A stretch of DNA of 64,000 nt from Climacteris rufus. Lineage: Eukaryota; Chordata; Aves; Passeriformes; Climacteridae. Each line of letters starts with the position of its first letter. Position 1 is the first letter of the stretch. The stretch covers positions 994,237 through 1,058,236 of the forward strand of contig VZRZ01007768.1 in assembly GCA_013398175.1 (NCBI GenBank), given 5' to 3'. The notes beneath the pieces were generated by a model that was given only the letters and a program-made list of their open reading frames with translations, did no database searches and was not told the origin of the DNA. Position numbers and translations under genes: made by a program. Positions 36,864 through 48,989 of this stretch are shown here, piece by piece.

Positions 36864-39154
36864 TTCATATACCTTGTTTAAAAATTTTGACTTTTCTCAT
36901 AGTCTAATTTTCGTTACTGAGTCAAAATATGAAAATTAACATTAAAAATGTACTTAAGGAGTGTAACACAGCAAATACCGTAATGATGGAAATATAATCA
37001 CAACAGTGGGCTAAAATGGCTCAAGGACAGACCAGCTCTGCACGCTAGCACCAAACACCTCTCCGTCCTCAAATATCAAGAGACAATTTCAAGTGAAACG
37101 AATATCTCTGAACATTCTTTCCCCCTAACTGTTCAAATCCATATCTGACCTCTGCTGGCCAGGTTTCCCCAGCCTCTTTGCATGATCCATGTACAGAACA
37201 CCGCATGCCAGCTTCCCAGGAGCGGCTGAGGCTGGGAAGTGGTGTTTGCATATGGCTATTCTGATCCTTCTCTCAGCAGAGTTTTTAAGCAGCTGAGGAA
37301 TCCAACCATTGTTTCGAACTGTTTGCAAGCCAGGGAGCCCTGGCAGATGGGTGAGGTGTGGGACTCTCTCCCCACAGACACCCGCCAGCGTGGCCTCGAT
37401 TCACTCGCCTGCCTGGGAACTCCCTGGGTCAGGTTTCCCACGGCCAGCACACCTTCAGTGCCACCCAGGGACAGCTGCCACTCCGCTGGCACACCAATCC
37501 CACCCTTGGCTCGTGGAATACGCTGTGGTCAGACTGTTATTAATACGGATTTTCATGCTCCTGTTCTTGCTGTGTTTATATAAAACATAATTGACTTCAC
37601 TTGCTTGTTTCAAACGTTTAGGAAGTGCAGAGAGAATGTGACTGCATGGGAACATGCTGGAGTGGCCATCAAAGCAGGATGAATCCTCCTCTTCGGCTGC
37701 AAAGCTGCATCTGAAATGCATGTGATGGGTGGATGATTAGTTTAACTCATCACTGAGAGGCATTCACACTCTGGCTGTGCCACAGGGACCAGGGAGACCA
37801 CAAACTAGACATGGTGAGATGCATATTGCAGAGGCACAAATGCACAAGTCTCCACAAACATCCCAGCCCTGTGCTCAGCCCTCAACGAGAGCCATTGCCA
37901 CATGGAAGCATCCCCCCTCCCGAGTGCATCCCAGCTCTTCAGGAATAATAATAATTATTTCATGTGACCACCTGACAATGACAGATCTATGAACACTAAT
38001 CACAGGTAGCCTCTAAAAGTAACTTCAGACACAAATTCTAGTGTTCCTCAGAATTACCAACTCCTGTTTTAATGGCAAAGCCTGTGAGCTCTTGAGCTTT
38101 AATATAAAGTGTACCATGAACAGGAACTGGGAGCTTTGCATGAACTTAAATGCACTTTCTTCTTTCATGCATTAGTGTGTTGGGTTTACACTGTAATCCT
38201 CAGCTAGCCACAAAACTCTGTAGGCTTCTGGATACTTGTCCCCTGTTAATGAACCCACAACCCTGATTTCTTGGTGTTATGACATCAACGTGACCTCATA
38301 TTTACATGGAAAAATCAGTGGCAGAAAGTACTGGCACAAGTCAAATCCTGAAATCCTTTCCTGACCAGAAACCTCATAAAAATCAGTAGGAAGAAAGATG
38401 TAAGGATTGCTCATGTAAAAGTTTCAGGGCTGTTCTTTCAATCTACATATCTAAAAAATACCTGCTAAAATGCGTCAGATCAGTTTGCTTTGTGTCTTTT
38501 CTTGCCAGCTTGAAAAATGCCTTGATGATTGCACAATCACAGTCCTTCAAAGAATAGCTCTGATTTGACTTAAAAAAAGCTTCATAATGCTGGCTTTGCC
38601 ACACAGGCTACACTTGCCTTTGGGATGAATGAGGTACTTTCTGCCTATGGAGCCGAAATCCATGCAGCAGTGCTCAGACTTTAATGAGCAGAAAATCTTT
38701 GTTGGAAAGACGGGTTAGACTTGATTTTTCTTTTTTTTAAGAAGACAAAATATTGTCAGTAACAATGGGAAGGAGTCAACGTGTGTTCACTGGTTACAGC
38801 AGTTAGAAGCTCTTGTATATGAAAAAGGATTAGAGCAGCATGGATTTTACCTTTCACAGGGTGGAAAATTTAGTTACAGATTCATCTTGGTGAACAAATG
38901 GCATGAGCTCTTCCCACTCCTATCGACCTTAAGGGGAGTTTCGCCATTCATTTTCTAAGGAAAAATTTTTGTTTATTCTCTTTATTCCATGCACAGGAAT
39001 GGTAACTGAGCAGCGCAGAGATTTAACTTCACCACACACTCCTAGGACATTATAACACAGACAGTGCAGAAAACCTGATTTTAAAGATATGTCTTAGTAG
39101 AGACACTGCTGTAGGACCAGGGAATGAGCCTATTGTGTAGACAGCAGGCAGCCA
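36864..39154. other. Unique non-coding DNA, nothing recognised
   Basis: No exon or repeat recognised. Frames on both strands in 37,239-37,590 (up to 114 codons) look like chance in GC-richer DNA. Confidence 0.5.
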
Positions 39155-39790
39155 TGGAAATCAAGGACCGCAGACTGAATTTAAGTGAGTTCCTACTGTA
39201 AAGCATGAGGGGATAATGTGATTCATGGATGTATGAACAAGGAAGTAGTGAGTGGGAGTGGGGAGCTGATCTTATCTCTCCTCACTGCTCTGGTAAGACT
39301 AATATTGGCAAAGTGCATAAAGTTCTGGTGCCTGTATTTTAAATTGTAAAAGTTGGAGACAGGTCAGAGAGAGGATGAGAGAAAAATGTCTCTCTCTAGT
39401 GAAAGCCTGGAAGGGATCTCTCTGCTTACCTTATCAAAAAGATGGAGACATGACTTGATTAAAGCATAGGAGTACCACCACAACAAGATAATACTGTATG
39501 CAAAAGATCTTCTTCATCTAGTGGAGAGAGCATAGCAGGAATCAACGGCTGGAAGCTGAAGCCAAACAAATTCATACAAAGAAACCCAGGCATGCATTAT
39601 TAATAGTAAGAGCAATTAATCCTGGGAACTACTTACCAAAAGTAGGGCTGGATTCTCTGTCTCTTGATGTTTTCAGATCAAGATTGGATGTCTTCCTAGT
39701 AGAGATGCCCCAGGCAAACCCTTATGAAAAGGAAGCAAGGTGAGACGTAATAGTGTGTGATCCACCATCAGACCAGTTGACTAGATGAGC
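39155..39790 (+). repeat. Ancient CR1 LINE, 3' part of ORF2 and 3'UTR
   Basis: This copy is long and colinear with old amniote CR1. It has a block like 'aatcaaggaccgcagactgaatttaagtgag' at the left. Then come CATAAAGTTCTGGTGCCTGT, TACCTTATCAAAAAGATGGA, GACATGACTTGATTAAAGC and CAACGGCTGGAAGCTGAAGC. These are followed by CAAACAAATTCATACAAAG, AGAGCAATTAATCCTGGGAA, AACTACTTACCAAAAG, GATTCTCTGTCTCTTGATG and CAGATCAAGATTGGATGTCT. Phase is lost and it cannot be coding. Its age is inferred from subfamily type and divergence. Confidence 0.85.
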
Positions 39791-42435
39791 TTGTTCTTAC
39801 TGCTCACTGGCTCTATCTCTGCCAGTAAATTAAAGTGTCAGGACCCAGGCCCAGTCTCCAGAACATGATCACCTATGCTAATAAGTTGTTAGGATAGTCC
39901 TTCAAATGCAGTTGACCAGGGTCAGCTAGCTCTCTCTCAGACACTTAGCACAGTTTGAGAAAAAGCATAGTACAAGGCTACAGGAAATTTGGGTATGGGA
40001 ACCCTATTTTGGAAAGGAAAGGAATATAATACTGGTACATGCTGACCAGACCACTCATTGGTTGGCAAAATCCATTTTGTCTGTATTAATTGCAAAGATT
40101 TGATTGGGCTACAGCAGCTCAAGGTTTGACACCAAGCAAGAGAAATGTCTGTGAATCAAATATTCCAGAGCCACCTCCGAGTAGGTGGAATGATGTTGAC
40201 ACACTCACAGCCTCGAAGAGCTCTAAAAGGCAAAAAGGAAGAATGTTTTGTCATATTTTGAATATTCAGAAAGGCTAATTGTTTCCTGAAGTAACTGACA
40301 TTCCATAGGAGTAGTGTATTCCTGCCCGTCATGTCCATACTAGATGGAGACATTGAAGCAGTTGCTTCCCACACAACCCTGGCAATTAGGCAACCTGGAG
40401 CCTGATAACTGGGATCTTTTCAATGTCAACACAGCTTCCTATTCCAGTGCTCACTCGGTGCTCATTAGCAGCGTTGAGTTAATGTGTTTTTTGCTGCTGG
40501 TGATGATGTACAGGGACACAAGTGCTACCCCTCGATGGCTGCTGTAATAGGAAAACAAGGAGTGCAAGTTCATTACAAGATTTAGTATCTCATCTCAGGG
40601 ATCCCAGAAGGATGCTCTCCACTGTTTCTGAGTGCTAGAAGCATTTCTTGCCTCCTGAATATTAAACAGACACTACCCTCAGGCTTTTTATAGACGAAAA
40701 AATCCCATATACTCTGACTAGTGCTTTAGCAGGCTCTAAACAATTTCTGCAGTGAAATTGCAGCTACCATTCATTTTTTTTCCAGCACTGGTGAACCTAG
40801 CAGCACAGTAAATATTGTATGGGCCATAAAGACAGTTGGGCAGTAGTTGCTGGGCTACCACTGTGCATGTCAGAGGCCCCTAATGCATTAGTTGGTCTAC
40901 TGGGAGACATGGGAAAAAGGACTGGAATTATGGCAAGCCCCTCTATAAAGACTTCCAGATTTCATCCCTGTCTATAAATCAACCAATACAGAACTCCCAA
41001 GAGAAGACAAAATAGTACTGCCACTTTTTCTAGTGGAAGAAATGAAGACAGAAAGGCCAGGTGCCTTTGGTCCATGAGAGGTACAAAGAGAACTGGAGGG
41101 CAGGTCTCCACTGCAGATGGTTGTGCAGAGACACCACGTGGCTTTATGGGCGCTGGACGCCTCCAAAACAGATGTTTTTGTCCCTGCTGAGTACTGCAGA
41201 GACAGGACTAACTTAACAGACAGCACCTGAATGAGGGAGTTTAGCATTAGTTCCCATATCTCCCCAAAACAGCCTTGTGCTCTGTGTGTATTGCAAGACT
41301 CTCTTGCCCAGGGAAACGGAGCAATTCTGAGTCCCTCTGTGACTCTCCTAAAGAGCTCTACAGCTGCAGCAAGGGCATGCAAAAAGACCCTTTTCAGTTC
41401 CCTTTTGCAGGCCTGAAGATCCTATGCTGACAAAGTCATCTATCTCAGATCAAGGTTTATTATTTTTGAGAAACTCAGATCACTCAACACCTGGAGGCAA
41501 TTTCCTAAGCATCTGCACTTTTACAATGTGAACCAAGGTAGGATGAAAGGGCAAAACCCAGTCAGCTCTCAGAAAATCTGACACTCCTGGGCTTTGCAAG
41601 CTTGCCTTAGCTGAGTAAAGTTGCCATTTGCAGGATATCCATTAAAAGCTTCTGGATTAAGTGAAGCAACACTGTGGTTGTGATTTTCACTTCATTATAT
41701 GGAACATGCTTATTTTAGAAAACTTCATTCACATTTCATCCAGGCCTTAAAACATTATGTTGTCATAAAAAGTGGATATCACACTGACAAGCAGCACTGT
41801 GAAAAGATGATAAAAATACATGAGCAAGGTGTAGAGAGACCTGTGGTTTGGCCATCACTCATCCCAGGCCGTCCTGCTCTCCTGCAGTCACAGCTCAGGC
41901 ACAGTTCAGGAGCTGAACAGCTGCCAACAGGCACTTGGGATGGGACCACTCAGTTTTGGGGAGAAGGTTGCTCACCTGTGTGGCCATAAGGCATGCCACA
42001 ACTCTAGGCCATGGGGCACAAAGCAGTCCTTGAACTATTTTTTTTATTCAGAGTGGTGCCATATTAGGATTTATCTTGCCAGGATATTAAAGAAAAGGAG
42101 CAAATTAAGCTCTCAGAAGTGCTTCAGACATCAGGACTTAGCAGAAAAAAATGTCATTATTATATTTATTACACTAAGTTTAGGTGGCTACACCTAGGTG
42201 TCAACATGTGAGGCAAAAGAGAAGTTCAGTTTTTATCACCTGAGACATTCTTGGTGCCCTCTGTGGTTTCTGGATAAAAACATCTTTGGGACTGTGCTGT
42301 GTCAATTCTCACAGCACCACATAAAAGTCTGGTGCATCCCAGGACAGTGTCTGGCCAGGTGAGCTGAGCTCATAGCTCCTTTTAATACAGATCTAAAATC
42401 TAAAGGATTCATTTTTAACTTTGTAATAAATCTCA
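39791..42435. other. Unique non-coding DNA, nothing recognised
   Basis: No exon or repeat is recognised with confidence. A short plus-strand frame at 40,090-40,278 has somewhat protein-like composition but no identifiable homology. Confidence 0.5.
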
Positions 42436-42477
42436 TTAATTAAAAAAGACAAAATAATATATTGGTCTTTTAATTAA
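42436..42477. repeat. Short AT-rich inverted repeat
   Basis: TTAATTAAAAAAGAC (42,436-42,450) and GTCTTTTAATTAA (42,465-42,477) are inverted copies with a two-base length difference and a 14-base AT-rich spacer. Confidence 0.6.
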
Positions 42478-42902
42478 GATAATTATAAAGAAAAAAGATC
42501 AGAATACTACTCCTAGCTGTTTTATTCAAAGCATAGAGAGGTGTCACAGATATCAAGGGCTCTACCAATGTGGATTTCCATACTTCCAGAATTTCATTCT
42601 GCAATTCTAGTTACTGAAATTTTGCCTGTGTGAGATGACATTGCACTTTTAGAAAAGGTCATGGATGGATCATGTCTCTGGATGCAGCACTGTTTTCTAG
42701 TGTTTTTTAATATTTTTATAGAGCATAGAAAACAAAAGCAGTGATAAATTCCCAGCACATATCTACCCTGCTACTGCCCCCTCTATGACAAGGAACAATT
42801 TAAGAAAAGAGAGGCTTGGCAAATAGATGAGTAAGAGAATTTATTGGGCATATTCAGAGTTGCCAAACTGAGCCTGAACACATGATCAGGAATCTGTCAG
42901 GA

Positions 42903-42928
42903 CATGTCCATGTCCATGTCCATGTCCA
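42903..42928. repeat. (TGTCCA)n hexamer repeat
   Basis: Slightly more than four perfect copies of a six-base unit. Confidence 0.95.
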
Positions 42929-43003
42929 GTCTTGTGATGGACACGTTGTCAGGCAGAGGAGCCTGACTCAAAGATCTCCACTCTGCTGTTAATGGACTGC
43001 TGT

Positions 43004-43080
43004 ATCATAGAATCATAGGGTATCTCCAGGGACCCACAGCTGGGGTTGGAAGGGACCCATAGCTGGGTCACAGAATACCT
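43004..43080 (-). repeat. CR1 LINE 3' end fragment
   Basis: ATCATAGAATCATAGGGTAT is the reverse complement of the CR1 tail octamers and is followed by GGGTTGGAAGGGACCCATAG. The two parts are interrupted by a short partial duplication around GGACCCACAGCTGGGG. Confidence 0.75.
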
Positions 43081-44693
43081 TGAGGTGGTGAGAGGTCCTG
43101 GGAGCATCCCTCGCCTCATCATCGTCATCTCATTTTTTGGGTCTTGTCTTCTATTGTGACACTTTCAGCATGTGCTGCTAAGCTGGGTCCAGTTTCGAAC
43201 CACATTTCCTTGGAAACTGGAGCAACCCTGTCTCAACCTCACATTCAGGAACTTGGGACACTAAATGACTCCATGCACTTTGGATTAGGCAGTGTTTCAC
43301 TAGCCACAGCAGCCAGCTTTAACAAAGTGTTTTGAATGAACAGAACTTTATTAGAGGGAAAGGAGGAAAGAAAACAGAAGGAAGCAATGGTCTGGGAAAG
43401 CTGAGTTAACACTCAGTGAGCCCCAGCCTTGACCCTCAGCAGAGTTATTAAGGAATTAGCCTGGACTCATCTGTGCTTGCAGCTGTGACAGTGCTGAAGG
43501 GACGGCACTGCCCTCCTGGCTGGTCCCACTCACCTTGAAACATGCCTGTGCTCAGGGTGTTCCAGTGGGGTGACTGGTCGGACCATTTCCAGGGCTCTGA
43601 TTATCCCATGGAGAACCCTGCCATTCCCAGCCCTGCTGTTGGTGTCCTCATGGAGTCATCAGGCTAGGCAGGTGCTCCCAGTTGCCCCAGACTGGTGCCC
43701 AGTAGTCTCCATGCCACAGGTTTTGCCAGGGGGTGCTGGCTCCTGCAGTGCCACCTCTTGCTTACAGCCAGGGACCTGCTCCCCTCTGCAGTTGTCACTT
43801 GCTCAGGCCACCTCTGGGCAGCTCCCTTGGGAAGCTGGACATGGCTTTTCCCCAGGTTCACCAGTGGAGCCAGTGAACTCCACTCCTCTTAAGATACTCA
43901 GCCATCACGTTTACAAGACTTCTGGGTGCAGCAGTTGTCTTCTACTATGTGCTTTCATTGTACCAAGGCCAAAAAAATATAAGGTTTGTATCTCTTACTA
44001 TTGTGACAGTGATGGTTTCAGTGTTAGAAAAATAAGTGGCCAGTGAGGGCATTGTAACTGTACCTAATGGTCAGAGGTGATGGGAGTGCAAAGAGGGTGG
44101 TGAGCTAAAAAACGTAGTGCAGGTGGTGAATGGTGCAGCGCTGGTCTCTTGGCAATGGAGCATGTGGGTGATATCCCTCAGCCCTCTGATGCCCAAGGGA
44201 TGTGTGCTAAGGTACAGGGGCAGGAATGATGCAAAAGGAGGGAACAACTAGGGAGAAAAAGAGTGGGCAGAGCACACGATATTAAACAGGTCAAAAGAGC
44301 AGGATGAGGCAGAGAAACAGCTGATCTGAAACATGGTGCAGCCATTTCCATCTTCCCTTAGGATACCCCAGTGCTCTTCCTTCCCCCCTACAAATCTTCA
44401 CTACCAGCACACTCTGTGTCCCTGAGGCCACAGACCAGGACACCTCCTGCCCGGACAGCCACAATGGCACCAGTCCTAGTGACATCCAAAAGAGCCTGGA
44501 AACACTTGTTTCCTCCCTCAGCATGCTGCAGCACTGATATTAGCATCGAAGGTCCTTATATCAGGAACGAATTGCATTTGGCTCAGCTTTGCCAAGTTCT
44601 ACTATAATCCACATTTGTATTTCTCCAAAGCCTTCCTACCAGGTCCCAGGATATATTCTCCCTCTCATTAAGTATTACAGCAGCATGAACGGG
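43081..44693. other. Non-coding DNA, GC-richer, nothing recognised
   Basis: The interval 43,400-43,900 is GC-rich and holds a 158-codon plus-strand frame with no family resemblance. AATAAA-type sequence on the minus strand near 43,345 suggested an LTR, but no LTR ends could be paired. Confidence 0.45.
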
Positions 44694-44887
44694 GTTACTC
44701 AAATTTTTGGGCACCGTAGCCTTCAGCGTGTGCCCTCGTGTGCAGAGGTGGGGAGCGGGAGCGCGTTGTGGGTGGCAGGCGTGAGTGACACTGCACAAAG
44801 TCGGGGCTGGTCTGACTCCCTTGGAGCTGCAGTGGGATTATCAGCAGGGCTGCTGGCTCAGCCCAGGAGCGGAGACACGGAGCTGTT
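44694..44887. other. CpG-enriched flank of the solo LTR
   Basis: The sequence contains CACCGTAGCC, CAGCGTGTGCCCTCGTG and GCGGGAGCGCGTTG. It is unusually CpG-dense for this window. Confidence 0.5.
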
Positions 44888-44893
44888 GGGTAC
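44888..44893. repeat. Target-site duplication, left copy (GGGTAC)
   Basis: GGGTAC lies immediately outside the left LTR boundary and is repeated exactly outside the right boundary at 45,208-45,213. Confidence 0.85.
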
Positions 44894-45207
44894 TGTCGCA
44901 GTAAGGACACAAAAGGAAGAGACAGAGGCACCTGGTACCAGGAGGAGAGAGAAGGAAGGAAAGGGGCAAGACCCGCCTTCTTTATTTTTTATATACATTT
45001 AGAAATCACTATTCATTGGAAGAAATCAGTTCTTCCTCCCTCAATGACAGTGGTCAAAGGAATTGTCCATCAAAGTTCTGTGTCCAGGAGAAAGGAATGT
45101 AATGATAAGATACAGTTACAATAACATGGCCATGTTTACAGAGAAAAGTGTGAGAAACTAGCTGCAGAAGAATGACAACATCCAGAACTGCAAAAATCAG
45201 GGCAACA
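44894..45207 (-). mobile_element. Solo LTR of an endogenous retrovirus (ERVK/ERV2-type by duplication length)
   Basis: Read on the minus strand the 314-bp element starts TGTTGCC and ends GCGACA, giving the TG...CA termini and a short imperfect terminal inverted repeat (TGTTGC/TGTCGC). It is flanked by perfect 6-bp duplications GGGTAC. A TATATAA box (44,989-44,995) and an AATAAA signal (44,981-44,986) lie in the expected U3/R zone. The CT-rich stretch that follows fits R/U5. Six-base duplications are typical of avian ERV2 (betaretrovirus-like) elements, hence the class. No internal viral sequence remains, so it is a recombination product. Its first 79 bases recur in the palindrome at 51.2 kb. 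Confidence 0.85.
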
Positions 45208-45213
45208 GGGTAC
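45208..45213. repeat. Target-site duplication, right copy (GGGTAC)
   Basis: An exact match of the hexamer at 44,888-44,893 on the other side of the solo LTR. Confidence 0.85.
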
Positions 45214-45289
45214 CATAAGGGCATGTGGGAGAGGCTGGGAGGGGAAAGGCCTGGCAGACCAAGCCAGCAGCAGGATCCTGTGAGCACCC

Positions 45290-45720
45290 CTCTCCCAGTG
45301 CCCCCAAGCCAGGCCGCCGTGCTCCCGAGGATGTGATTCATGGACACACACTAATCGAGGGAAACGTGAAATACTTGACATTCCTCGCACCCTCTCACAG
45401 CAAAAAATACAATAATCAAGGGAAATGTGAAATATTTGGCATTCCCCGCACCCTCTCGCAGCACGAAATGCACTGGGTTTCACGCCCTGCAGGCACCTCG
45501 CTCACGCACATCCGCGTTCCTCGGAGCAGGGAAATGACCAGCAGTGTTTCACTGGGAAATACTTGGCTCTGACAAGGACGCTGTGGGATGAGGAGGAGAA
45601 GAGCAAAGAGCTCTCAGCACCCAGTGCTGGGCGAGGCCATCCTTGGGCCGGGGATGTGCCGGCAGTCCCAGGGGCAGCGGCATTGAGCGACAGCGCCAAA
45701 TTTCTCGCAGCCAGCAATGA
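45290..45720. other. Isolated CpG-rich patch
   Basis: Roughly 430 bases with frequent CpG (GGCCGCCGTGCTCCCGAGG, CTCGCTCACGCACATCCGCG, GGCAGCGGCATTGAGCGACA) in a window otherwise strongly CpG-depleted. It is weaker than the island at the right edge. It could be an orphan CpG island, an enhancer or a minor promoter. It contains a tandem duplication at 45,353-45,474. Confidence 0.5.
45353..45474. repeat. 61-bp tandem duplication, two copies
   Basis: AATCGAGGGAAACGTGAAAT (45,353) and AATCAAGGGAAATGTGAAAT (45,414) begin two units of 61 bases that align along their whole length. Nearly all differences between the units are transitions, several at CpG/TpG/CpA positions. Confidence 0.9.
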
Positions 45721-45781
45721 AGAGAGTGAAGAGTTTTGAGATCAAATGGAAACTTTCCATGTGGAAGAGCCCTGATTCACA
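45721..45781. other. Short spacer, nothing recognised
   Basis: Nothing recognised. Confidence 0.5.
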
Positions 45782-45832
45782 TAAAAAAAACCCAAAAAAC
45801 ACAAAAAATAAACAAAAAAAACCAAACAAAAT
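45782..45832. repeat. A-rich (CAAAA-like) low-complexity stretch
   Basis: Runs of A separated by C or CC over about 50 bases. Confidence 0.9.
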
Positions 45833-48800
45833 TCAATCTGCTGCCACACGCATAGCTTGGCCCTGTTACAATTTGTGTGTGATTTCTGAGCAGCACTCCC
45901 CGTGGCTGGGCAGGCATCAGCCATTTCGTGCTCAGGTACAAATTCAAGGCTGTCTTACCTTTGTTTTCCTATTGTCTGTCCTCTCTGTACCACATACAGG
46001 TGATCTTTATACATCCTTACTTCACAGGGAAGTGCAAAGCATCCAAAAATTCACTTGTACTGCATCGAAGAGAATGTTTAAAAAAACCCCAAGCAATGAA
46101 ACAACAAAACCCACACCCTGCCTCTGTCGCTTCCTCTCTCCCTCAGGTGGAGAAGAGATTTTGGGACTTTGCAATATCAATCTGGCAGTTTGGGCTCCTG
46201 TTTCAATGGAGTGTCTTAATTAAATAAATCTTACTGAACTCTGATTTTCCAACACCAGAAGAACCACTCTGGGTGAATCCTATCTCTCACCCTTGTGTAA
46301 ATGACTGTGATGATCTCACCTGCACTGGATCTGCATGGCTTAAAGTTAGCAACAACATAGAGAAATAAAATTAGCATTTTCACAATTGCTTTCCCAGATT
46401 CTCATTTCCTGTTTTCTCTTTCTTACCTACAAGTGAAAGTCTTTCTGGATGTGAGACAATTAATTCCTATTTTTAATTATAAGGGTGTTTTGCCATAAAT
46501 GGTTTAACTTCTACCCAGGTTGTCTTCTGCATCTCCCACTACTTATCAAAACCTTTAAAAAATGTAATGTGTTATTGCATCATGGGCTCCCTAACTCCCA
46601 CATCGTGCTGCCTCTGGAATATGCTCCCATGGGAAAAACTATTAAGTCAAGCTTTTAAAAAATTATAGGGGCTTTAAGCAATCCTGCTCCCTGCCTGTCC
46701 TGATGGCATTGCTGAGGAGAGACAGGGTTGAGGTTGCCCTTCTGCCCCTTTTCCATAGGGTCTGGTGGCTTGAATCCCTGCCTCCCTAAGCAAGGCTGCT
46801 TTTCAGGGACAAATTTCTTCATTTATCAGCCCAGTGACAGCTTTTTCCATTGTTGAAGTGTGAAAGGAAAATAAATCACGCCCCGAATACCCCAACAACT
46901 AGAAAAATTAAGTTTCCTAGAGAAACCTTCTCTATCTGAAAATTTCAGTTAATATGAGCCAAATTATTTGCTAAATATATGTATGCGCTTTGAAGGGAGG
47001 AAAAGGGAATTTTTTGCTTAGCACAGGATAAAATTCTTGCACAGAGGTAAATCTAACAGATCAGTGTCAGGGACCTTTGCCTAGAACAGAGTTCAAATGT
47101 TCTCTCTACAAATAGCTGGACATAAGAATAGAGACTTGACTTTTCCTCTACGATCTATATCTGAGTATAAAAACAACATTTCCTGTTTAGGCAGAAATTG
47201 AATGAACAGTTAGAAGGGAAATTTTGCCTTGAGTTGAACCAAGAAACAGAAGTTTTGGGTTTCTGGAGAAAAAAGATACTTTTGTTACCGTCTAAAATAT
47301 TTTTGATCTAAACCAACATGTCTCTTGGGGGAGATAGAACTTCACACTTCAAAGGCTTTCTTTTGTAAATTTAGGATCATTTTAAAATTCAAGATGGCTT
47401 TGTGCTGTGAAAAGTGTAAAGTTCTGTTTGGCAAAAGCCAGGAAGGGAGACCAAAATAATATTTTCAAAAAATACACCTCCATTTTAAGGGTCAATAATT
47501 TTGGCCAAACTTAACTCAGATCTATAAGTAGATTTAGTCTTTCTAAAGGTGTTTTGATTTTGTGGAGTTTGGTTTTTTGTTTTGTTATTCGGTTGGTTTT
47601 CTTCTTTTTTTTTTTCCACCCCTAGAAAAATGCACTGTTTGTAACACTAAATTTAGAAAGCTTCCATGTCCTCTCACCACATCTGGAATAAGGATCGTGA
47701 CCATTTGGCTATGCTGGAGTAGGTGAGAGGCTTTTCCCTTGCTCCTATTATTTTTTAATCTCTAAAAATAGTGGTTTCCTCCTGTGGTGAAACAAGTAAT
47801 CAGTTTTCTAGTCAGATTTCTTACCAGGCTGTGACCTGTCTCCCAGGGGGATGAACTCCACTGCAAACCTACTTTCCCATTTAATGCTTGGCCAGGGCAC
47901 AGGAGTAGTTTTTGAACAAGAAGACTGTTAGCAAACCCATGGGCAATTCCCATGGGCACTTCCCAGTCCTCTGGCATCTCACCAGGCTGCAGACAGAGAA
48001 GGAGATGGCAGAGGAAATATCTCAGGTAGTGGTGCAGTCTGTTGGCAATTAATTCCTGAGGGAAGCAAGAAAACATTGTCCTCTAGGTTTGAGGCTCTCA
48101 GTATCCAAGGAAGAGAAAAAAACCACTAGCACACAGCTTTTGGTGAGTTACCTGTAGCTAGATGCTTGTTTAATTTCTTGAGCTGGGTATCAGTTAGCTG
48201 TTGTGAGTAACATCAGCTGGATTATGGCGATTTTGCCACTCCTGCAGAGTCAGAGGATGGCAGCTGAAATCGCTGCCCTGAGCTGCTCTGCCTGTTGGCT
48301 CTTGTGAAAAGCTAGGGATGGGTTTTCGAGTGGGACAGGTTTTTGAGGGCTCATTGTCAACAGCTGTAAGTGCTTTCAGCACAGCTCACACCCAAAGGCA
48401 GGTCAGTGAGCATTACTTTTGCTTTCCTTGGAAATGTACTGGGAGATGCTGGAGATGCAATTTTAGGTAATGCAGTGATGTGGTACAACAGTCTGCAGGC
48501 AATTTAGGGGCCTTACAATGTAGACTAGCATGAAGACACAAGGTTGCTTTAAAAAAAACTCACTCCTGCCTCTGTGGTGTCATCAAAATAAAAAGTTTTA
48601 CACAACCTTAGCATCAGGCATTCTGGTTTTCACTGGCAACGTGGTGCACTGATGTACATGGTAACTCCAGTTTCACAGCCAAAGCACATGCCATAAATTA
48701 ACACCCCAAAATTTAGGCTTCTACTACATTTATAGGGCAAAGATGCTGCCATGCATATGATTGTATCTTCAGATTTTACAACAGTTTCCTTCTGTGGGGA

Positions 48801-48989
48801 GAAACCTTACTGCCCACCAAATAAATATTATTAAACCAAATTAAATGCCAAGGGAAAAAGGGCTGCAGTATAAACTGCCTAAACTCTGAGTACCTTGCTT
48901 TTTATAAGAACCACTGAGGCAGAGTAGGACCCTGATTCCCCAGTGGTTACCTCCAGGCTGTCGTGGGGAAAGCAAAGGCTCATCTGGCC
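45833..48989. other. Unique AT-leaning non-coding DNA
   Basis: About 3 kb without a recognised exon or repeat. A T/G-rich low-complexity stretch lies at about 47,568-47,618. Intervals such as 46,360-47,560 are AT-rich and repeat-free. Confidence 0.5.

Noticed and set aside
43330..43400. Possible second LTR (AATAAA on the minus strand near 43,345)
   Set aside because: No TG...CA borders or target-site duplication could be paired around it.
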